Origin: Thermoprotei archaeon
GTDB lineage: Archaea > Thermoproteota > Thermoprotei > QMSL01
Reading direction: 5' to 3'
DNA length: 64,000 nt
Assembly (NCBI GenBank): GCA_003650925.1
Contig: QMSP01000005.1
Coordinates: forward strand, 1 to 64,000
The position numbers and the translations under genes were made by a program. Below the pieces are notes generated by a model. That model searched no databases, had not been told where the DNA came from, and saw only the letters and a program-made list of their open reading frames with translations. Within the stretch, counting starts at the first letter, position 1. Each line of letters opens with the position of its first letter. This document shows, one piece after another, positions 59,251 through 64,000 of the stretch.

Positions 59251-60081
59251 ATGACTCCCCCTGTGATAACTCTCCTAACAGACTTTGGTACAAGAGACCC
59301 CTATGTGGCTGCCATGAAAGGGGTCATACTCTCCATTTGCCCAGAAGCTAGAATTGTAGACCTAACCCATGATATCGAGAAGCACGATATAAGGCAGGCT
59401 GCCTTCGTACTACTGAGTTGCTACAAGTACTTTCCTAGAGGTACCATCCACGTTGTAGTGGTCGATCCAGGTGTAGGCACTAGAAGAAGAGCTGTTGTTA
59501 TAAAGACTAGGAGATACTTCTTCGTAGGCCCTGATAATGGAGTTCTTCAGCCAGCTGCCTGTGATGATAACATTGTAGAGTGTCGTGAAATATCGAATAC
59601 GTTGCTCATGCGCTCCTCCATATCACGTACCTTTCATGGACGAGACGTGTTTGCTCCTGTGGCAGCATATATTGCCAAGGGAGTGCCTTTGAGATTCATA
59701 GGCCCTGAAGTGGAACCTGAGACTCTCGTGAAGCTGTACACCCCCACGGCTCGAGTTGAGATGCGCTCTATCGAAGGAAGGGTGATATACATAGACAGCT
59801 TTGGGAACGTCGTGACTAATATCGATGCCAACACTCTAAGAAAGATAGGAGTACACTATGGCGATATCGTTGGAATAAGTGTAGGCAGAAGGCATATAGT
59901 TGTTAAGCTTTGCAGAACCTATGGAGAGGTTGGAAAAGGGGAACTACTCGCGCTTATAGATAGCTTTAACTATTTAGAGATAGCTGTTAATCAAGGCAAA
60001 GCCTCAGAAATACTTGGAGCTAGGATAGGAGACAGAGTCAGGGTGACAAGACATGAACAGGATATGTCCGATATGTGGTAA
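59251..60081 (+). CDS. SAM hydroxide adenosyltransferase (DUF62 family)
   Basis: Hydrolyses S-adenosylmethionine to adenosine and methionine; related to fluorinases but with the archaeal/bacterial DUF62 features. Motifs are ITLLTDFGTRDPYVAAMKGVI at the start, DLTHDIEKHDIRQAAFVL, VVVDPGVGTRRRAVVIKT, VGPDNGVLQ and FHGRDVFAPVAAY. The Asp-Arg-His set is in place. 276 residues is full length. Its end overlaps a small zinc/HTH gene by 29 bases. Confidence 0.94.
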   Translation: MTPPVITLLTDFGTRDPYVAAMKGVILSICPEARIVDLTHDIEKHDIRQAAFVLLSCYKYFPRGTIHVVVVDPGVGTRRRAVVIKTRRYFFVGPDNGVLQPAACDDNIVECREISNTLLMRSSISRTFHGRDVFAPVAAYIAKGVPLRFIGPEVEPETLVKLYTPTARVEMRSIEGRVIYIDSFGNVVTNIDANTLRKIGVHYGDIVGISVGRRHIVVKLCRTYGEVGKGELLALIDSFNYLEIAVNQGKASEILGARIGDRVRVTRHEQDMSDMW

Positions 60082-60361
60082 GGAAGTCATCTTCACATCT
60101 CGCAAATGCTCTCTCCTTAGAAGAATAGTACACATGGAGTGTTGTACTAGGCGCTGTCCTCTAAGAGGACAAGGATTCTGCTTAGGGAAGCATATTGTGA
60201 GGTTGCTCTCTGAGAGGCCTCTAAGCCAGAGAGAGCTTGAGGAGATCATGGGGCTGGAGCCTGGAAAACTAACTTCTGCTGTGAAGCTCCTTGAGAGGCT
60301 TGGAATTATTGAGACGACATACGAAGGATTAAGAACTAAAGCTAGAGGATATACTCCTTAA
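60053..60361 (+). CDS. Small zinc-binding winged-helix-like protein
   Basis: A 102-residue protein. The N-terminal half holds many cysteines in CPICGKEV, RKCSLLRRIVHMECCTRRCPLRGQGFC, so at least one zinc site is likely. The C-terminal half (HIVRLLSERPLSQRELEEIMGLEPGKLTSAVKLLERLGII) is a clear winged helix-turn-helix. A DNA-binding regulator is the simple reading; target unknown. It overlaps the SAM-hydrolase gene at 5' and Ogt gene at 3' ends, and is probably cotranscribed with the former. Confidence 0.75.
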   Translation: MNRICPICGKEVIFTSRKCSLLRRIVHMECCTRRCPLRGQGFCLGKHIVRLLSERPLSQRELEEIMGLEPGKLTSAVKLLERLGIIETTYEGLRTKARGYTP

Positions 60362-60905
60362 GAACTCTTCCTCTTAGGATAACCACACCTTCCCTCCTCA
60401 AGATCTCCTCCTTTACCTTAGCGTATTTGAAGCCCTGAATATAACCTCCCAAACTGCCATCGCTCCTCACAACCCTATGGCATGGTATTATCAACGGCCA
60501 TCTATTCCTGGCCATGATCCTTCCAATATATCTCCAAGCATTTCCTAGCCCTGCCTTCAAGGCCAACCTCCTATATGTGGTAACTTTCCCTCTAGGTATC
60601 CTCTTGGTGAGCTCCAGTATTGCCAGCTCCCTACTGGACAGTCCGCTTATGTCCAGAGCTACTTTCTCATTGAACCCCTCACCCATGTAAGCTCTCCATA
60701 GAGCATCAAATATGCCGTTGTATTCCATGTTGTCTACTATGCGCACGAAGTCCACGTTCATGGCCCTTAACACTTCAAATACTTCGCTTCTTGTATGAAG
60801 AGGAATTGTATTGGCATAAATACTGCCATCATCTGTTATGACAAGGCCTATCCAATGTCCATGAATATTCCTAAGCACTAGCTCTCTACTTCTGCGACTC
60901 TTCAT
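60342..60905 (-). CDS. ogt: O6-methylguanine-DNA methyltransferase
   Basis: Suicidal DNA repair protein that takes methyl groups from O6-methylguanine. The active site is [16 protein letters not shown] with Cys, and the DNA-binding HTH is [32 protein letters not shown]. 187 residues, with an N-terminal domain of about 95. Third gene of the aIF5B-eS6-ogt operon, with a 20-base overlap with eS6. Thermophilic archaea commonly have one such gene. Confidence 0.95.
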   Translation of the reverse strand: MKSRRSRELVLRNIHGHWIGLVITDDGSIYANTIPLHTRSEVFEVLRAMNVDFVRIVDNMEYNGIFDALWRAYMGEGFNEKVALDISGLSSRELAILELTKRIPRGKVTTYRRLALKAGLGNAWRYIGRIMARNRWPLIIPCHRVVRSDGSLGGYIQGFKYAKVKEEILRREGVVILRGRVLKEYIL

Positions 60906-61245
60906 AGACTATAACCGTGTTTATCTGAACTATATCCTCTGTGATAACGTTTCCTCTCACAGTCTTTCTTCGTCTCTCTCCTTTTCGTCTTGGATGAAAG
61001 CCTGGAGGACCTGATAATAGGATTCTCCTCTTTCCTCCTCCTGTGATGCCTGGATGCATGGGAAATCCTGAGCGATCGCTTCCTCCTGTTATCTTTAGCT
61101 TTACCCCTTTCAAACCTATCACATCACCATCTATTACATCCCCTATCTTAAGCCCTATGAAGGCCTGAGCCTGAGGACCCTTGACCTCTATCTGCTTTGC
61201 TTTCCCAGTCTTGGGGTCTGATACTACTACTTTGAACTCTGGCAT
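60886..61245 (-). CDS. rps6e: Ribosomal protein eS6
   Basis: About 119 residues. [61 protein letters not shown] and the [26 protein letters not shown] stretch are diagnostic. ATG 61245 is used; AGGTGG lies in front. It begins one base after the aIF5B stop. In many archaea eS6 is likewise next to aIF5B. Confidence 0.95.
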   Translation of the reverse strand: MPEFKVVVSDPKTGKAKQIEVKGPQAQAFIGLKIGDVIDGDVIGLKGVKLKITGGSDRSGFPMHPGITGGGKRRILLSGPPGFHPRRKGERRRKTVRGNVITEDIVQINTVIVYEESQK

Positions 61246-61246
61246 G

Positions 61247-63025
61247 TCAACCACCTGTAGTCAGCTTCCTTCTTAGCTCTCTTATCTCTTTTAAAACTTG
61301 TTTTTCTTCATCACTCAATAAATCTCTGTACTTCTCAATCATTGTGAACATGTGCTCCTCAGGGACATCGACATAGAGGACATCTCCCTCCTTTATCTGT
61401 CGGCCTACTATTATGTTACCCTTTATGCTTATAGCAACTTCCATGCCCTTCACAGCTTCGCTTATAGGCTTGCCCTTGTCCTGTATCTGCATGATCTCAC
61501 CTATCCTTTTGAGGTCCTTAGCCCTTGCCAGAGGATAGCCAGGCTTGATCCTTCCCGCTAGCACCGCAATGCCTACTATGGCTGGCTTGCTTCTCCTGAA
61601 AACGCAGCCAGGCAGTATCTTTATCTTACCAGGCCATATGAGCTTCTCAAGCTCTCTTCTTGTCTCCTCCTCTTTGAGCCTCTTTACCCACTCCTCATAC
61701 TCCTCTATGAGCCTGTAGATTATGTTGTTCCTGAATATTCTGATGCCTTCACTCATTGCCAGATCCTCAGCATCAGGCAGTACCTTTACGTTGAAGGCTA
61801 GAATGACCCCGTAGTACCTGTTTGTCTTCTTAACGATACTGGCTTCGACTATATCTCTCTTGGAAACAGGCCCCACATCGGCCATCCTTACAGGAACGCC
61901 TCTTCTATGTAGGTAGTCTACTAACGCCTCAAGTGAGCCAAGAGTATCTGCTTTGACTACTACTCCTTCTATATCCTTTGATAATCTAACTCCAGCTAGC
62001 TCTTCTTCAACAAGCTTCTTCAGTTCTTCAATATGTGCCTCATCTTCAACCACATATATTGGTGCACCAGCTACCGCACCCTCTAGACCTTGAGCTACCA
62101 CCTTGACTCCAGCTGCAGCGCTAACCTCCTCAACGCTTAGGAATCTATCTTCAGGGCTTCTCATCTCATCCATGGGCTTAGGCATTAGAAGACTTCTTAT
62201 CTTAGTGACTATGGGGCCTTGTAGGCCACCTACCACTATGAGGTCTCCTTTCCTTATGACTCCATCATATATGATTACGTCAATGGTGGTGCCAAGTCCA
62301 GGCTCTTCTTTGACCTCAAGGATAACACCCTTTGCTGGCCCCTTGGAGACCATAAGCTTCCTACTCATATACCTCTGCGTCAAGCCAGCCAACACCAAGA
62401 GCAGGTCAGGCACTCCCTCTCCCGTTACTGCGCTTGTTGGGACTATTGCTACAGTCCTTGTGAAGTCCCTTACTCTATCATACCTATCGGCCCTAAAGCC
62501 AAGCTTAGCGAACTCGCCTATGATTCTGTATATGAGCTCCTCCAGACGAGCTACCACCTCTGGACTCTGTTTCCTCATGTTCTCCAGGAAAGGAGCCCAC
62601 TCCTTAGACTTCCATCCTGGTATTCTATCTATCTTGTTCGCAGCAACTATGAATGGAGTCCTTCGACTCCTCAAGATTTCTATGCACTCATAAGTCTGAG
62701 TCTCGAACCCACGGAGCACATCTATGACTAGTATGGCTATATCAGCTATAGAACCGCCTCGCCTCCTCAGGTTCACGAAAGCTTCATGTCCCGGAGTATC
62801 TATCATGAGAAAGCCTGGTATGTTAACCTTAGCCCTAAACTTCTCGATAAGCGGTCCACACATCCTCTCAAGAGTTCTCCAGGGCAGGAAGGAAGCTCCT
62901 ATGTGCTGGGTCATGGTTCCGGGCTCACGAAGAGTTACAGCAGTCCCCCTTATCTTGTCGAGAAGAGTAGTCTTGCCCACATCAACGTGACCTAACACGC
63001 AGACAATGGGGCTTCTTAGACTCAT
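61247..63025 (-). CDS. infB: Translation initiation factor aIF5B (IF-2 homologue)
   Basis: GTPase that promotes subunit joining, 592 residues. G1 [15 protein letters not shown] (residue 12 on), switch [35 protein letters not shown]4 [11 protein letters not shown], then the domain II barrel, the alpha/beta/alpha domain III ([21 protein letters not shown]) and the C-terminal domain IV. All parts are present and no intein is inserted. First gene of the operon with eS6 and ogt. SD-like GAGGGTT precedes ATG 63025. Confidence 0.96.
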   Translation of the reverse strand: MSLRSPIVCVLGHVDVGKTTLLDKIRGTAVTLREPGTMTQHIGASFLPWRTLERMCGPLIEKFRAKVNIPGFLMIDTPGHEAFVNLRRRGGSIADIAILVIDVLRGFETQTYECIEILRSRRTPFIVAANKIDRIPGWKSKEWAPFLENMRKQSPEVVARLEELIYRIIGEFAKLGFRADRYDRVRDFTRTVAIVPTSAVTGEGVPDLLLVLAGLTQRYMSRKLMVSKGPAKGVILEVKEEPGLGTTIDVIIYDGVIRKGDLIVVGGLQGPIVTKIRSLLMPKPMDEMRSPEDRFLSVEEVSAAAGVKVVAQGLEGAVAGAPIYVVEDEAHIEELKKLVEEELAGVRLSKDIEGVVVKADTLGSLEALVDYLHRRGVPVRMADVGPVSKRDIVEASIVKKTNRYYGVILAFNVKVLPDAEDLAMSEGIRIFRNNIIYRLIEEYEEWVKRLKEEETRRELEKLIWPGKIKILPGCVFRRSKPAIVGIAVLAGRIKPGYPLARAKDLKRIGEIMQIQDKGKPISEAVKGMEVAISIKGNIIVGRQIKEGDVLYVDVPEEHMFTMIEKYRDLLSDEEKQVLKEIRELRRKLTTGG

Positions 63026-63066
63026 CTCAGAACCCTCAAGTTACAGGTAGTTCATTACTAATAAAC

Positions 63067-63264
63067 TTAATGCCCACTAGGACTTCCCTTCACGTACTTC
63101 TCAGTCCACTTAAGCTTCTTTGGGTTCCTCCTCAGGTATAGCATGTTCTTTCTACACTTGCTTGAACAGAATCTTAGGATAGTTCCATCATTACGTACAA
63201 ATATCATTCCTCTTCCTGGCTCTATCACCCTGCCACAGAAGGAGCACCTATAGACTCTAGGCAT
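63067..63264 (-). CDS. rpl24e: Ribosomal protein eL24
   Basis: A 65-residue zinc-binding large-subunit protein: [35 protein letters not shown] with the four-cysteine site. Start at ATG 63264 ([11 protein letters not shown]); a longer frame would include the promoter, where TTTATATA-like bases lie near 63305-63316. No Ndk gene separates it from aIF5B, which differs from many crenarchaea. Divergent from eL8/L7Ae. Confidence 0.94.
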   Translation of the reverse strand: MPRVYRCSFCGRVIEPGRGMIFVRNDGTILRFCSSKCRKNMLYLRRNPKKLKWTEKYVKGSPSGH

Positions 63265-63376
63265 GATGACCACATCCCTCGGGTCATATACCACTCCTTC
63301 TAGTGCTATATAAATTTTTGTGTGAGCTAAACTTATTAACCCGAATCTCAAGGTAGTCATGGCGTAGGTGGTCTAG

Positions 63377-63766
63377 GTGTCAGGAAGCAAGCCATTCTAT
63401 GTAAGGTTCGAGGTTCCCTCAGAGCTGGCGGAAAAAGCCTATGAAGCCCTCAGAATAGCCAGAGAGACTGGTAGGATAAAGAAAGGCACCAATGAAACCA
63501 CCAAGGCAGTGGAAAGAGGGCTTGCTAAGCTTGTTCTTATAGCTGAAGATGTTGATCCTCCTGAGATCGTGGCTCATCTACCACTACTATGTGAGGAGAA
63601 GAAGATACCATATGTATACGTTCCTTCGAAGAAAAAGCTCGGCGAAGCTGCTGGAATCGAGGTAGCAGCGGCTTCAGCATGCATAATCGAGCCTGGAGAG
63701 GCTAAGAACATAATGGATGAGATAATAGCTAAAGTTCAAGAGCTTAAGGTTAAAGCTAAGAGGTAG
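63377..63766 (+). CDS. rpl7ae: Ribosomal protein L7Ae (eL8)
   Basis: A 129-residue kink-turn binding protein that belongs to the large subunit and to C/D and H/ACA RNPs and RNase P. The signature is [46 protein letters not shown], then [21 protein letters not shown]. Start GTG 63377 with AGGTGGTCTAGGTG before it. It heads a plus-strand pair with eS28. The C/D RNA candidate at 27101 would be a ligand. Confidence 0.96.
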   Translation: MSGSKPFYVRFEVPSELAEKAYEALRIARETGRIKKGTNETTKAVERGLAKLVLIAEDVDPPEIVAHLPLLCEEKKIPYVYVPSKKKLGEAAGIEVAAASACIIEPGEAKNIMDEIIAKVQELKVKAKR

Positions 63767-63776
63767 GTGAGATTAT

Positions 63777-63992
63777 ATGAGCTCCTCCGATGAAGCAACA
63801 CCTGCTGAGGTTGTACAGATAATAGGACGAACTGGAGTATGTGGAGAGATAACTCAGGTAAGGTGTAAAATATTAGCTGGCCCTGATAAGGGCAGAATTC
63901 TCACTAGGAACGTAAAAGGTCCTGTAAGGCTAGGAGATATTCTCATGCTTAGAGAGACTGCAAGAGAGGCACGCAAGCTAACAGCGAGATAG
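63777..63992 (+). CDS. rps28e: Ribosomal protein eS28
   Basis: A 71-residue OB-fold small-subunit protein, complete at the right edge. [55 protein letters not shown] is the full family pattern. It follows L7Ae after ten bases, as in other archaea. Confidence 0.95.
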   Translation: MSSSDEATPAEVVQIIGRTGVCGEITQVRCKILAGPDKGRILTRNVKGPVRLGDILMLRETAREARKLTAR

Positions 63993-64000
63993 GCGAATAT

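Noticed and set aside
1-64000. CRISPR arrays, insertion sequences and rRNA genes
   Set aside because: No regularly spaced repeats, transposase frames, terminal inverted repeats or rRNA-like GC-rich tracts were found on reading the window.

Overview
The window reads as a chromosome segment of a thermophilic archaeon of the TACK group (Thermoproteota). The reasons are: archaeal and eukaryote-type ribosomal proteins (eS1, eS6, eS24, eS28, eS31, uS15, eL8/L7Ae, eL24, eL43); the archaeal exosome; a 20S proteasome with a crenarchaeal-type beta subunit that lacks its catalytic threonine; aIF2-gamma and aIF5B; Rpo7 and Spt4; KEOPS proteins; diphthamide and wyosine enzymes; and a tRNA-Trp with a bulge-helix-bulge (BHB) intron. 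Gene density is high, many genes overlap by a few bases, starts are ATG, GTG or TTG with either GAGGTGAT-type ribosome sites or leaderless promoters. No CRISPR array, insertion sequence, integrase or rRNA gene is visible. I cannot fix the order or genus from sequence alone.

Layout. 1-7.8 kb: a carbohydrate catabolic cluster (Gfo/Idh oxidoreductase fragment, two TIM-barrel isomerases, hydroxypyruvate/glyoxylate reductase, glycerate 2-kinase, a DhnA-type class I aldolase, IolB and an FGGY kinase) that resembles an inositol pathway rebuilt with different kinase and aldolase families. 8-19 kb: V4R-domain protein, secreted transglutaminase-like protein, PfpI protein, MFS transporter, ABC-2 exporter operon, ComB-like phosphatase and adenine deaminase. 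19.3-24.4 kb: a sugar ABC importer without its ATPase, with a perfect palindrome at its promoter, and a D-aminoacylase. 24.4-32.9 kb: NAD synthesis enzyme, CinA-like protein, DMT transporter, two GC-rich candidate non-coding RNAs, an ATPase, an ADP-ribosylglycohydrolase-like fusion, intron-containing tRNA-Trp, a retropepsin-like protein with a small overlapping ORF, a nuclease and RpiA. 33-40 kb: proteasome beta, tRNA wyosine synthesis, translin, EndoV, flavin cofactor enzymes, diphthine synthase, aIF2-gamma and pyrophosphatase. 40-49 kb: a long plus-strand transcription/translation operon (Rpo7, Spt4, dephospho-CoA kinase, eS24, eS31, Kae1, Bud32, XTPase, uS15, RecJ-like, Pcc1-like, eS1, radical SAM). 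49-56 kb: the minus-strand proteasome-exosome superoperon (psmA, SBDS, Rrp4, Rrp41, Rrp42, eL43, Brix, Pcc1, prefoldin, DUF3194, DHH, DUF2095). 56-64 kb: phosphoribosyltransferase, DNA glycosylase, aminotransferase, SAM hydrolase-type enzyme, aIF5B-eS6-Ogt and ribosomal proteins.

The main discovery is in psmA, the first gene of the superoperon. Its reading frame is broken after ten codons by a 26-base insertion (56059-56084, minus strand) that has a textbook BHB fold: a 4-bp central helix flanked by two 3-nt bulges, and an 8-bp inner hairpin. Cutting at the canonical positions removes exactly 26 bases and joins GAT to AGG, which restores the conserved Tyr-Asp-Arg gate motif of the proteasome alpha subunit. 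This looks like a true pre-mRNA intron processed by the tRNA splicing endonuclease; without splicing only a 21-residue peptide is made. The only protein-gene BHB intron I know as widely established is in cbf5.
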